A DNA stretch of 64,000 bases from Streptomyces sp. BV286 (lineage in GTDB: Bacteria > Actinomycetota > Actinomycetes > Streptomycetales > Streptomycetaceae): contig NZ_JAHRIB010000177.1 of the NCBI RefSeq assembly GCF_019090165.1, forward strand, positions 1 through 64,000. The letters are read 5' to 3'. Below the pieces are notes generated by a model. The model searched no databases. It was given only the letters and a program-made list of their open reading frames with translations, and was not told where the DNA came from. Shown piece by piece: positions 17,299 through 25,758 of the stretch (position 1 is the stretch's first letter; each line of letters starts with the position of its first letter). The position numbers were made by a program, and so were the translations under genes.

Positions 17299-18070
17299 GC
17301 TGAACACCGGGGACAAGATCCCCACCGTCATCGCGGACGAGCTGCACATCGTCTACCGGGTCAACGGCGCCAAGACCGGCAAGGGCAGCGCGACCGCCGC
17401 ACTCAGCCGCATAATCAAGCGCGGCGAGGAGCGGGGCGTCCGCAAGGTGCACGCCGTCCGTGGCGTCTCCTTCAACGCCTACCGGGGCGAGGCCATCGGC
17501 CTGATCGGCTCCAACGGCTCCGGCAAGTCCACCCTCCTGCGGGCCATCGCGGGGCTGCTCCCCGCCGAGAAGGGGCACGTCTACACCGACGGCCAGCCCT
17601 CGCTCCTCGGCGTCAACGCGGCCCTGATGAACGACCTCACGGGCGAACGGAACGTCATCCTCGGCGGGCTCGCCATGGGCATGTCCCGCGAGCAGATCAG
17701 GGAGCGCTACCAGGACATCGTCGACTTCTCGGGCATCAACGAGAAGGGCGACTTCATCACCCTGCCGATGCGTACCTACTCCTCCGGCATGGCCGCCCGT
17801 CTGCGCTTCTCCATCGCGGCCGCCAAGGACCACGACGTCCTCATGATCGACGAGGCCCTCGCCACCGGCGACCGCAAGTTCCAGAAGCGCTCCGAGGCCC
17901 GCATCCGGGAGCTCCGCAAGGAGGCCGGCACGGTGTTCCTCGTCAGTCACAACAACAAGTCGATCCGTGACACCTGCGACCGCGTCCTGTGGCTGGAGCG
18001 CGGCGAGCTGCGCCTGGACGGCCCGACCGACGAGGTCATCAAGGAGTACGAGAAGTTCACGGGCAAGTAG
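17291..18070 (+). CDS. ABC polysaccharide/teichoic acid exporter, ATPase subunit
   Basis: This is a TagH/Wzt-type nucleotide-binding protein of 259 residues. It shows Walker A GSNGSGKST, a signature degenerated to YSSGMAARLRFSIA as usual in this subfamily, Walker B HDVLMIDEALATGD and switch His in LVSHNNKS. It lacks the C-terminal carbohydrate-binding extension of long Wzt proteins, so recognition of the exported chain probably lies elsewhere. It is the last gene of the 11-18 kb operon, and a perfect terminator begins 20 nt after the stop. Confidence 0.94.
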   Translation: MAELNTGDKIPTVIADELHIVYRVNGAKTGKGSATAALSRIIKRGEERGVRKVHAVRGVSFNAYRGEAIGLIGSNGSGKSTLLRAIAGLLPAEKGHVYTDGQPSLLGVNAALMNDLTGERNVILGGLAMGMSREQIRERYQDIVDFSGINEKGDFITLPMRTYSSGMAARLRFSIAAAKDHDVLMIDEALATGDRKFQKRSEARIRELRKEAGTVFLVSHNNKSIRDTCDRVLWLERGELRLDGPTDEVIKEYEKFTGK

Positions 18071-18090
18071 CCCGGATCGCCGGAGACAGC

Positions 18091-18126
18091 GCAGGGCCCC
18101 GTCGGAACGTTCCGACGGGGCCCTGC
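18091..18126 (+). terminator. Perfect 36-bp palindromic terminator
   Basis: GCAGGGCCCCGTCGGAAC is followed directly by its exact complement, giving a stem of up to 18 bp centred on AACGTT. It closes the glycoconjugate operon and insulates the hopanoid operon. Confidence 0.9.
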
Positions 18127-18332
18127 GTCTGCAAAGAATGCGCCAACTCCGGTCGTCCTTAGGAATCTTGACGCCAATCGGTGTGTTCTTGTGATGTGCC
18201 GGACACCCCGACGGGTCATGGCGGGTTGTACAACGTAAGCTGTACCGGTGCTGATTCGCGGCAAGTGGGGCGATAATGCGCGACATCCGGCATAGGGTCT
18301 GCTGCGCGGACCGCCGGGCGGCGTGTCCGAAA

Positions 18333-18361
18333 TAGTCACCATTGGGTCAGCAGTGTAGAAC
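18333..18361 (+). promoter_or_regulatory. Candidate promoter of the hopanoid operon
   Basis: TAGTCA (18333-18338) and TAGAAC (18356-18361) are separated by 17 nt and lie 17 nt before the leader ATG. They match the vegetative consensus only partly (4 of 6 at -35). It is the best candidate I see in the 250-nt region 18127-18377. Confidence 0.3.
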
Positions 18362-18377
18362 GGGAGATGTGACGGCA

Positions 18378-18443
18378 ATGGCTACGGAAACTCTCCAGCT
18401 CCGCTGTGCGTGCGCCGTCCCCGGTCCGGGTAGCGAGCGGTGA
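18378..18443 (+). CDS. Possible 21-residue leader peptide coupled to hpnC
   Basis: ATG 18378 opens a 21-codon frame, beginning MATETLQLRCACAV, whose TGA overlaps the hpnC start as GTGA. GGGAG lies 11 nt upstream, whereas hpnC itself has no clear ribosome site. That arrangement fits translational coupling. The peptide has a Cys-Ala-Cys motif but no recognisable family, so it may be a leader only. Confidence 0.35.
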   Translation: MATETLQLRCACAVPGPGSER

Positions 18444-19342
18444 CGCCGGCCGGGACGGCGCGCGCCGGCGACCCGGAGCGCACCACCCTCGCCAAGGCCG
18501 CGGACGAGAACTTTCCCGTGGCGCCGTTCTTCCTGCCCAGGGCCTGGCGCGACGACCTCATGGCCGTCTACGGATTCGCCCGCCTGGTCGACGACATCGG
18601 GGACGGAGACCTGGCCCCCGGCGGTGCCGACGCCCGCCTCCTGGGTGTCTCCCCGGCAGAGGCCGAGGACCGGCTCGTCCTGCTCGACGCCTTCGAGGCG
18701 GACCTGCGCAAGGTCTTCGACTCGACTCCCGGCCACCCGCTCCTGCGCCGCCTCCAGCCGACGGTCCGCCGTGCCGGCCTGACCCCCGAGCCCTTCCTCG
18801 GCCTGATCGCGGCGAACCGCCAGGACCAGCTCGTCAAGCGGTACGAGACCTACGACGACCTCGTCGCCTACTGCGAGCTGTCCGCCAACCCGGTCGGCCG
18901 TCTGGTCCTCTCCGTCACGGGGACCTCGACACCCGAGCGGGTCCGCCGCTCGGACGCGGTCTGTACGGCGCTGCAGATCGTCGAGCACCTCCAGGACGTC
19001 GCCGAGGACCTCGGCCGCGACCGTGTCTACCTGCCCGCCGAGGACATGAAGCGTTTTCACGTCCAGGAGGCGGATCTCGCCGCACGAACGGCAGGCGCAT
19101 CGGTGCGCGCACTGGTTGCATACGAAGCAGAACGCGCCCGGCACCTCCTGAATGAAGGCACCCCCCTCGTGGGTAGCGTCCACGGCAGGCTGAGGCTGCT
19201 GCTCGCGGGCTTCGTTGCGGGAGGAAGGGCGGCGATCCGAGCGATCGCCGCCGCCGAATACGACGTACTTCCCGGCCCGCCCAAGCCCGGCAAGATCCAG
19301 TTGCTGCGCGAGGTGGGAGTGACTCTGCGAGGAGAGGGGTGA
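18440..19342 (+). CDS. hpnC: Hydroxysqualene synthase, squalene/phytoene synthase family (HpnC)
   Basis: This 300-residue prenyl synthase converts presqualene diphosphate to hydroxysqualene, the second of the three HpnCDE steps to squalene. The first Asp-rich motif is DDIGD at 51-55 (in YGFARLVDDIGD), and the second is the variant EHLQDVAED near 177-185. Between them lies NRQDQLVKRYETYDDLVAYC. It stands first in the operon and is transcribed with hpnD (4-bp overlap). The start GTG 18440 lies inside the stop of the short leader frame. Confidence 0.93.
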   Translation: MTPAGTARAGDPERTTLAKAADENFPVAPFFLPRAWRDDLMAVYGFARLVDDIGDGDLAPGGADARLLGVSPAEAEDRLVLLDAFEADLRKVFDSTPGHPLLRRLQPTVRRAGLTPEPFLGLIAANRQDQLVKRYETYDDLVAYCELSANPVGRLVLSVTGTSTPERVRRSDAVCTALQIVEHLQDVAEDLGRDRVYLPAEDMKRFHVQEADLAARTAGASVRALVAYEAERARHLLNEGTPLVGSVHGRLRLLLAGFVAGGRAAIRAIAAAEYDVLPGPPKPGKIQLLREVGVTLRGEG

Positions 19343-20289
19343 TCCGGACCGTGGAGTCGGAACCACACATGTCCGCACCGGTACTCGCCGCTTACGGCTA
19401 CTGCGAGGCGGTCACCGGGCAGCAGGCCCGCAACTTCGCGTACGGCATCCGGCTGCTGCCGGTGCCCAAGCGCCGCGCCATGTCGGCGCTGTACGCGTTC
19501 TCACGGCGCGTCGACGACATCGGTGACGGCGCGCTCGCCCCCGACGTCAAGGCCGCGCGGCTCGAGGAGACCCGGGCGCTGCTCGCCCGCGTCCGCGACC
19601 GCTCCGTGGACGAGGACGACACCGACCCCGTCGCCGTAGCCCTTCGCCACACGGCGGACCACTTCCCGGTCCCGCTCGACGGCCTCGACGAACTCATCGA
19701 CGGAGTCCTGATGGACGTCCGCGGCGAGACCTACGAGACCTGGGACGACCTGAGGATCTACTGCCGCTGCGTCGCCGGGGCCATCGGCCGGCTCTCGCTC
19801 GGGGTGTTCGGTACGGAACCGGGGGCGCGCGGAGCCGAGCGGGCGCCGGAGTACGCGGACACGCTCGGGCTGGCGCTGCAACTCACCAACATCCTGAGAG
19901 ACGTTCGGGAGGACGCCGAGGACGGACGGACCTACCTGCCCGCGGACGACCTCGCGAAGTTCGGCTGCTCGGCCGGGTTCGACGGGGCGCATCCACCGGA
20001 GGGCTCCGACTTCGCGGGCCTCGTGCACTTCGAAGTGCGTCGGGCCCGCGCGCTTTTCGCGGAGGGCTACCGGCTGCTGCCGATGCTGGACCGCCGCAGC
20101 GGCGCCTGTGTCGCCGCGATGGCCGGCATCTACCGCCGCCTCCTCGACCGCATCGAGCGCGAACCGGAGGCCGTCCTGCGCGGCCGGGTCTCGCTGCCCG
20201 GACGCGAGAAGGCGTACGTCGCCGTGCGGGGCCTCTCCGGTCTCGACGCCCGGCACGTCTCCCGCCGCACCGTCAGGAGGCGCGCCTGA
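19339..20289 (+). CDS. hpnD: Presqualene diphosphate synthase (HpnD)
   Basis: The protein (316 residues) belongs to the same family as its neighbour and is closer to canonical squalene/phytoene synthases. It has YAFSRRVDDIGD (about 51-62) and LTNILRDVREDAEDGRTYLP as the second Asp motif. It joins two farnesyl diphosphates head to head to give presqualene diphosphate. It starts at GTG 19339 within the hpnC stop (GTGA). A 136-nt gap without a gene separates it from hpnE. Confidence 0.94.
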   Translation: MIRTVESEPHMSAPVLAAYGYCEAVTGQQARNFAYGIRLLPVPKRRAMSALYAFSRRVDDIGDGALAPDVKAARLEETRALLARVRDRSVDEDDTDPVAVALRHTADHFPVPLDGLDELIDGVLMDVRGETYETWDDLRIYCRCVAGAIGRLSLGVFGTEPGARGAERAPEYADTLGLALQLTNILRDVREDAEDGRTYLPADDLAKFGCSAGFDGAHPPEGSDFAGLVHFEVRRARALFAEGYRLLPMLDRRSGACVAAMAGIYRRLLDRIEREPEAVLRGRVSLPGREKAYVAVRGLSGLDARHVSRRTVRRRA

Positions 20290-20425
20290 TGGACGGTCCG
20301 GGACAGGACGAGGCAAGTACCGGGAAACGGTGCGCAACCCTCCGGACGGGGACGGCGTCCCTGACTTCAACGGCCGGCCGTGCCCCGTTCCACCGGCACG
20401 GCGAGGCCGCGGGGGAAGGTGCACG

Positions 20426-21850
20426 ATGAACGACACGACTCAGGACGAGGAACTCGATGCGGACCCGCCGAGCGGCCCCGCGACGGCCGTGGTGGTCGGC
20501 GGGGGGCTCGCGGGGACGACCGCGGCGCTCGCGCTCGCCGACGCGGGAGTGCGGGTGACACTGCTCGAAGGGCGGCCCCGGCTCGGCGGGCTCGCCTTCT
20601 CCTTCCAGCGCGCCGGACTCACCGTGGACAACGGCCAGCACGTGTACATGCGCTGCTGCACCGCCTACCGCTGGTTCCTCGACCGCGTCGACGGAGCCGG
20701 ACTCGCGCCGCTGCAGGACCGTCTCGACGTCCCCGTCCTCGACGCCGAGGGCGAACCGGGACGCAGACTCGGCAGAATCGGCCGCACGGCGCTGCCCGTA
20801 CCGCTGCATCTGGCGCGCAGCCTCGCCACGTATCCCCATCTGTCGCTCTCGGAGCGCGCCAAGGTCGGTCGTGCCGCACTGGCACTCAAGGGGCTCGACC
20901 TCGCCGACCCGGCGCTCGACGCGCAGAACTTCGGCACCTGGCTGGCCGCGCACGGTCAGTCGGAGCGTGCCGTCGAGGCACTGTGGGACCTCGTGGGGGT
21001 CGCCACCCTCAACGCGGTGGCCGGCGACGCTTCGCTCGGGCTCGCCGCGATGGTGTTCAAGACCGGTCTGCTCTCCGACCCGGGCGCGGCCGACATCGGC
21101 TGGGCACGCGTCCCGCTGGGTGAACTGCACGACCGACTGGCCCGCAAGGCGCTCGACTCCGCGGGCGTCCGTACCGAAGTCCGTACACGCGTCACCTCCA
21201 TCTCCCAACACGGGAACGGTCGTTGGAGCGTTCAGGTTCCCGGTGAGACGCTCGACGCCGACACGGTCGTGCTCGCCGTACCGCAGCGTGAGGCCCACGA
21301 CCTGCTGCCCGACGGCGCGCTCGACGCCCCCGAGCGGCTGCTGGAGATCGGGACGGCGCCGATCCTCAACATCCACGTCGTGTACGACCGGAAGGTGCTC
21401 GCCCGGCCGTTCTTCGCCGCGCTGGGCTCCCCGGTGCAGTGGGTCTTCGACCGGACCGAGGCGTCCGGGCTCTCGCAGGGCCAGTACCTCGCGCTGTCCC
21501 AGTCGGCCGCGCAGGACGAGATCGACGAACCGGTCCCGGTGCTGCGCGAGCGGTATCTGCCGGAGCTGGAGCGGCTGCTGCCCGGCACCCGCGGCGCCGA
21601 GGTACGGGACTTCTTCGTCACCCGGGAACGTACGGCGACGTTCGCCCCGGCCCCCGGCGTCGGACGGCTGCGGCCCGGCGCCCGCACCAAGGCAACCGGC
21701 CTCTACCTGGCCGGCGCGTGGACCGCCACAGGGTGGCCCGCGACCATGGAGAGTGCGGTCCGCAGCGGCGTGAGCGCGGCCCACGCCGCGCTGAGCGCCC
21801 TGGGCCGGCCCCGCGACCACCTCTTCGAGCTCTTCGAGGAGGCGGCGTGA
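20426..21850 (+). CDS. hpnE: Hydroxysqualene dehydroxylase, FAD-dependent (HpnE)
   Basis: This 474-residue amine-oxidase/phytoene-desaturase-type flavoprotein has the dinucleotide-binding VVVGGGLAGTTAALALADAG and the following LLEGRPRLGGLAFSF, plus the C-terminal FAD segment GLYLAGAWTATGWPATMESA. It reduces hydroxysqualene to squalene and completes the HpnCDE route. ATG 20426 has GGGGGAAGG 7 nt upstream. The next gene overlaps its stop. The gap before it contains the half-site GAGGCAA, which resembles one arm of the operator at 31501-31535, but a single half-site is weak evidence. Confidence 0.93.
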   Translation: MNDTTQDEELDADPPSGPATAVVVGGGLAGTTAALALADAGVRVTLLEGRPRLGGLAFSFQRAGLTVDNGQHVYMRCCTAYRWFLDRVDGAGLAPLQDRLDVPVLDAEGEPGRRLGRIGRTALPVPLHLARSLATYPHLSLSERAKVGRAALALKGLDLADPALDAQNFGTWLAAHGQSERAVEALWDLVGVATLNAVAGDASLGLAAMVFKTGLLSDPGAADIGWARVPLGELHDRLARKALDSAGVRTEVRTRVTSISQHGNGRWSVQVPGETLDADTVVLAVPQREAHDLLPDGALDAPERLLEIGTAPILNIHVVYDRKVLARPFFAALGSPVQWVFDRTEASGLSQGQYLALSQSAAQDEIDEPVPVLRERYLPELERLLPGTRGAEVRDFFVTRERTATFAPAPGVGRLRPGARTKATGLYLAGAWTATGWPATMESAVRSGVSAAHAALSALGRPRDHLFELFEEAA

Positions 21851-22977
21851 CGCTCGACCAGAGCACGGCAGGCTCCCGCACCCCCCGTATCGCAAGTAGA
21901 GGAGAGACTGTGCCCACTGTGCCCCCGGCATCCAAGGCTGCCGACGCGGTGGACGTGACCGCGCTCCTGGAGCGCGGCCGGACCCTGGCCACACCGGTAC
22001 TGCGGGCGGCCATCGACCGCCTCGCACCTCCTATGGACACCGTTGCCGCCTACCACTTCGGCTGGATCGACGCCGAGGGCAACCCCGCCGACGGGGACGG
22101 CGGCAAGGCCGTACGTCCCGCCCTCGCCGTCCTGTCCGCCGAGGCGGCCGGCGCGGCCCCCGAGGTGGGCGTGCCGGGCGCGGTCGCCGTCGAACTGGTG
22201 CACAACTTCTCACTCCTGCACGACGACCTGATGGACGGCGACGAGCAGCGCCGCCACCGTGACACCGTCTGGAAGGTGCACGGCCCCGCGCAGGCGATCC
22301 TCGTCGGCGACGCCCTGTTCGCCCTGGCCAACGAACTGCTCCTGGAACTCGGCACGGTCGAGGCGGGCCGGGCCACGCGCCGCCTGACCACCGCCACGCG
22401 CGCGCTGATCGACGGCCAGGCCCAGGACATCTCCTACGAGCACCGCGACCGTGTCAGCGTCGAGGAGTGCCTGGAGATGGAGGGCAACAAGACGGGCGCG
22501 CTGCTCGCCTGCGCCTGTTCCATCGGCGCGGTCCTCGGCGGCGCCGACGACCGCACGGCCGACACGCTGGAGAAGTACGGCTACCACCTCGGCCTCGCCT
22601 TCCAGGCCGTCGACGACCTGCTCGGCATCTGGGGCGACCCGGTGGCCACCGGCAAGCAGACCTGGAGCGACCTGCGTCAGCGTAAGAAGTCCCTGCCGGT
22701 CGTCGCCGCGCTCGCGGCGGGCGGCCCGGCCTCCGCGCGCCTCGGTGAACTCCTCGCCGAGGACGCCAAGAGCAGCGACTTCGAGAACTTCTCCGAGGAG
22801 GAGTTCGCCGTGCGCGCCGCGCTCATCGAGGAGGCCGGCGGCCGCGAGTGGACCGCCCAGGAGGCGCGCCGGCAGCACACCGTCGCCATCGAGGCGCTCG
22901 ACACGATCCATATGCCGGACCAGGTACGGGCCCAGTTCGTGGAGCTCGCCGACTTCGTCGTCGTCCGAAAGAGATGA
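21847..22977 (+). CDS. Polyprenyl (farnesyl/geranylgeranyl-type) diphosphate synthase
   Basis: This is an all-helical trans-prenyltransferase. The first Asp-rich motif is DDLMD (in NFSLLHDDLMDGDEQRRH) and the second is FQAVDDLLGIWGD. It presumably makes farnesyl diphosphate for HpnD. GTG 21847 overlaps the hpnE stop and is preceded by GAGGAGG. GTG 21910 is also well placed behind AGAGGAG and would remove 21 poorly conserved residues, giving 355 aa instead of 376. Chain length cannot be fixed from sequence here: the residues before DDLMD (FSLLH) lack the paired aromatics of some short-chain enzymes. Confidence 0.92.
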   Translation: MTLDQSTAGSRTPRIASRGETVPTVPPASKAADAVDVTALLERGRTLATPVLRAAIDRLAPPMDTVAAYHFGWIDAEGNPADGDGGKAVRPALAVLSAEAAGAAPEVGVPGAVAVELVHNFSLLHDDLMDGDEQRRHRDTVWKVHGPAQAILVGDALFALANELLLELGTVEAGRATRRLTTATRALIDGQAQDISYEHRDRVSVEECLEMEGNKTGALLACACSIGAVLGGADDRTADTLEKYGYHLGLAFQAVDDLLGIWGDPVATGKQTWSDLRQRKKSLPVVAALAAGGPASARLGELLAEDAKSSDFENFSEEEFAVRAALIEEAGGREWTAQEARRQHTVAIEALDTIHMPDQVRAQFVELADFVVVRKR

Positions 22978-23010
22978 TCACTATCGGTCGAATAAACCTC
23001 GCGTAGTCGC

Positions 23011-23043
23011 CGGCCGGTGCTGCGGGAACACGAGCACCGGCCG
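23011..23043 (+). terminator. Intercistronic hairpin before shc
   Basis: An 11-bp perfect stem (CGGCCGGTGCT with its complement) with an 11-nt loop lies in the 113-nt gap between the polyprenyl synthase and squalene-hopene cyclase genes. There is no T tract. It could partly terminate or stabilise the message and so set the ratio of cyclase to squalene-forming enzymes. Confidence 0.5.
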
Positions 23044-23090
23044 ACGGCGGACCCACAGCAGAGAACATGCCACTGCACGAAGGGGAAGCC

Positions 23091-25112
23091 ATGACAGCGA
23101 CGACCGACGGAAGCACCGGGGCCCTGCCGCCCCGCGCTGCCTCGGCCAGCGACATCCGGACCGAATCGACTCCCGCGGCGGCCGGGACAGCCGATATCCC
23201 AGACGCCGCCGCGCGCGCGATACAGCGCGCCACCGACTTCCTGCTCGCCACGCAGGACGCCGAGGGCTGGTGGAAGGGCGACCTCGAGACCAACGTCACG
23301 ATGGACGCCGAAGACCTGCTGCTCCGTCAGTTCCTGGGCATCCACGACGAGAAGACCACGCACGCCGCCGCACTGTTCGTGCGCGGTGAGCAGCGCGAGG
23401 ACGGCACCTGGGCCTCCTTCTACGGCGGACCGGGCGAACTCTCCACCACCATCGAGGCGTACGTCGCCCTGCGGCTGGCCGGTGACGCGCCGGACGATCC
23501 GCACATGGCGAAGGCGTCCGCGTGGATCCGTGCGCGGGGCGGCATCGCCGCGGCCCGGGTCTTCACCCGGATCTGGCTCGCCCTGTTCGGCTGGTGGAAG
23601 TGGGACGACCTACCCGAACTGCCCCCGGAGCTCATCTACTTCCCGAAGTGGGTGCCGCTCAACATCTACGACTTCGGCTGCTGGGCCCGGCAGACCATCG
23701 TGCCGCTCACCGTCGTCTCGGCGAAGCGCCCGGTACGGCCCGCGCCCTTCGCGCTGGACGAGCTGCACACCGATCACCGTGACCCCAACCCGGTCAAGCC
23801 CCTCGCCCCGGTGGCGAGTTGGGACGGGGCCTTCCAACGGCTCGACAGGGCCCTGCACGTCTACCGCAAGGTCGCCCCGCGCCGGCTCCGCAGAGCCGCG
23901 ATGAACACCGCGGCCCGCTGGATCATCGAGCGTCAGGAGAACGACGGCTGCTGGGGTGGCATCCAGCCGCCCGCCGTGTACTCGATCATCGCCCTGCACC
24001 TGCTGGGCTACGACCTCGAACACCCGGTGATGCGCGAGGGGCTGGCGTCCCTCGACCGCTTCACCGTCTGGCGCGAGGACGGGGCCCGGATGATCGAGGC
24101 CTGCCAGTCACCGGTCTGGGACACCTGCCTCGCGACCATCGCGCTCGCCGACGCGGGCGTGCCCGCCGATCATCCGCAGCTGGTGAGGGCCGCGGACTGG
24201 ATGCTCGGAGAGGAGATCGTCCGCCCCGGCGACTGGGCGGTCAAGCGGCCCGGACTCGCGCCCGGAGGCTGGGCGTTCGAGTTCCACAACGACAACTACC
24301 CGGACATCGACGACACCGCCGAGGTGGTCCTCGCACTGCGCCGCGTCAGGCACCACGACCCGGAGCGTGTGGAGAAGGCCATCGGGCGCGGGGTGCGCTG
24401 GAACCTCGGCATGCAGTCGAAGAACGGCGCGTGGGGCGCCTTCGACGTCGACAACACCAGCCCGTTCCCCAACCGGCTGCCGTTCTGCGACTTCGGCGAG
24501 GTCATCGACCCGCCGTCCGCCGACGTCACCGCGCACGTCGTGGAGATGCTCGCCGTCGAAGGGCTGGCCCACGACCCGCGCACCCGCCGCGGTATCGAGT
24601 GGCTGCTCGCCGAACAGGAGGCGAACGGCTCCTGGTTCGGCCGCTGGGGCGTCAACTACGTCTATGGGACAGGGTCGGTGGTGCCCGCGCTGATGGCCGC
24701 CGGGCTGCCCGCCGCGCATCCCGCGATCCGACGGGCGGTCGCCTGGCTGGAGACCGTGCAGAACGACGACGGCGGCTGGGGCGAGGACCTGCGCTCCTAC
24801 CACGACGCCGCCGAGTGGAGCGGGCGGGGCGCGTCGACCGCGTCCCAGACCGGGTGGGCGCTGCTGGCGCTGCTCGCGGCCGGGGAGCGGGACTCCAAGG
24901 CCACCGAGCGTGGTGTCGCCTGGCTCGCGGAGACCCAGCTGGCGGACGGCTCCTGGGACGAGCCGTACTTCACCGGCACCGGGTTCCCGTGGGACTTCTC
25001 GATCAACTACCACCTCTACCGCCAGGTCTTCCCGCTCACCGCGCTCGGCCGGTACGTCAACGGCGAACCCTTCGCCGGTCCGCGCGGCCCGGCAGGCAGG
25101 GGGAGCGGATGA
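23091..25112 (+). CDS. shc: Squalene-hopene cyclase
   Basis: This 673-residue class II terpene cyclase turns squalene into hopene/hopanol at the membrane surface. The catalytic motif DIDDTAEV (DxDD) starts near residue 405. QW-type repeats are numerous, for example EGWWKGDLETN, QREDGTWASFYGG, NDGCWGGIQPP, KNGAWGAFDVDN, EANGSWFGRWGVNYVYGTG and DDGGWGEDL. The length and repeat pattern are normal for the family, with an Ala/Thr-rich N-terminal extension of about 45 residues. ATG 23091 has GAAGGGG 5 nt upstream and is preferred; ATG 23067 would add 8 residues. Its stop overlaps hpnG (ATGA). Confidence 0.97.
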   Translation: MTATTDGSTGALPPRAASASDIRTESTPAAAGTADIPDAAARAIQRATDFLLATQDAEGWWKGDLETNVTMDAEDLLLRQFLGIHDEKTTHAAALFVRGEQREDGTWASFYGGPGELSTTIEAYVALRLAGDAPDDPHMAKASAWIRARGGIAAARVFTRIWLALFGWWKWDDLPELPPELIYFPKWVPLNIYDFGCWARQTIVPLTVVSAKRPVRPAPFALDELHTDHRDPNPVKPLAPVASWDGAFQRLDRALHVYRKVAPRRLRRAAMNTAARWIIERQENDGCWGGIQPPAVYSIIALHLLGYDLEHPVMREGLASLDRFTVWREDGARMIEACQSPVWDTCLATIALADAGVPADHPQLVRAADWMLGEEIVRPGDWAVKRPGLAPGGWAFEFHNDNYPDIDDTAEVVLALRRVRHHDPERVEKAIGRGVRWNLGMQSKNGAWGAFDVDNTSPFPNRLPFCDFGEVIDPPSADVTAHVVEMLAVEGLAHDPRTRRGIEWLLAEQEANGSWFGRWGVNYVYGTGSVVPALMAAGLPAAHPAIRRAVAWLETVQNDDGGWGEDLRSYHDAAEWSGRGASTASQTGWALLALLAAGERDSKATERGVAWLAETQLADGSWDEPYFTGTGFPWDFSINYHLYRQVFPLTALGRYVNGEPFAGPRGPAGRGSG

Positions 25113-25753
25113 CCGGCACACCGGCCGCCGCCCCGCTGCTGATCGCCTGCGCGCTCGGCATCGAGCACCTCGCCCTGCGCACCGGCGGCAGCCGCGGCGG
25201 TGCCGACGGCCCGGTCACCGTGCTGCGTACGGGCATGGGGCCCAAGGCCGCCGAGCGGGCGGTCGGCCGGGCCCTGGCCGGTCCCTCTCTGCGGGGTGCG
25301 GCCGTCCTGGCCACGGGCTTCTGTGCCGGGCTCGCCCCCGGTATGCACCCGGGAGACCTGGTCGTCGCCGAGGAGACCCGGGACCCACGCGGCACCACGC
25401 CGTGCGTGGGCGCCGACCTGCTGGTCGAGGAACTGATGCGTGCCGTGCCCGGGCGCACCGTCCACACGGGACCGCTCACCGGTTCCGATCACGTCGTGCG
25501 CGGCCAGGAACGGTCGGATCTGCTCGCGACCGGCGCGATCGCGGTCGACATGGAATCGGCGGCCACGCTGCACAGCGCCGTCCGCGCGGGCGTGCGCCCG
25601 GTTGCGGCCGTACGGGTGGTCGTGGACGCTCCAGAACATGAACTCGTCCGGATCGGCACGGTGCGCGGTGGAATATCAGCCTTCCGCGTTCTTCGTGCCG
25701 TTCTACCCGCTTTCTTCGAATGGCACCGTTCTTTGCTGCTCCCCAGGAGGTGA
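25109..25753 (+). CDS. hpnG: Adenosylhopane nucleosidase / purine phosphorylase-like (HpnG)
   Basis: This 214-residue nucleoside-phosphorylase-fold protein has a glycine-rich early segment (LRTGMGPKAAERAV), the central ATGFCAGLAPGMHPGDLVVAEE and the ligand-binding IAVDMESAATLH. In hopanoid pathways HpnG removes adenine from adenosylhopane to give the ribosyl side chain. It follows shc with a 4-bp overlap and precedes hpnH by 5 nt, as in other hopanoid operons. The ribosome site of hpnH (AGGAGG) lies inside its last codons. The final 30 codons are less GC-rich than the rest. Confidence 0.9.
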   Translation: MTGTPAAAPLLIACALGIEHLALRTGGSRGGADGPVTVLRTGMGPKAAERAVGRALAGPSLRGAAVLATGFCAGLAPGMHPGDLVVAEETRDPRGTTPCVGADLLVEELMRAVPGRTVHTGPLTGSDHVVRGQERSDLLATGAIAVDMESAATLHSAVRAGVRPVAAVRVVVDAPEHELVRIGTVRGGISAFRVLRAVLPAFFEWHRSLLLPRR

Positions 25754-25758
25754 GCCAG

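Noticed and set aside
16090..17349. A 419-codon minus-strand frame opposite the ABC permease
   Set aside because: It is His/Glu/Arg-rich without motifs, and the plus strand encodes a clear TagG-like permease.
20290..20425. A possible small gene or operator in the hpnD-hpnE gap
   Set aside because: No frame with a ribosome site and family resemblance; only a single GAGGCAA half-site is present, too little for an operator call.
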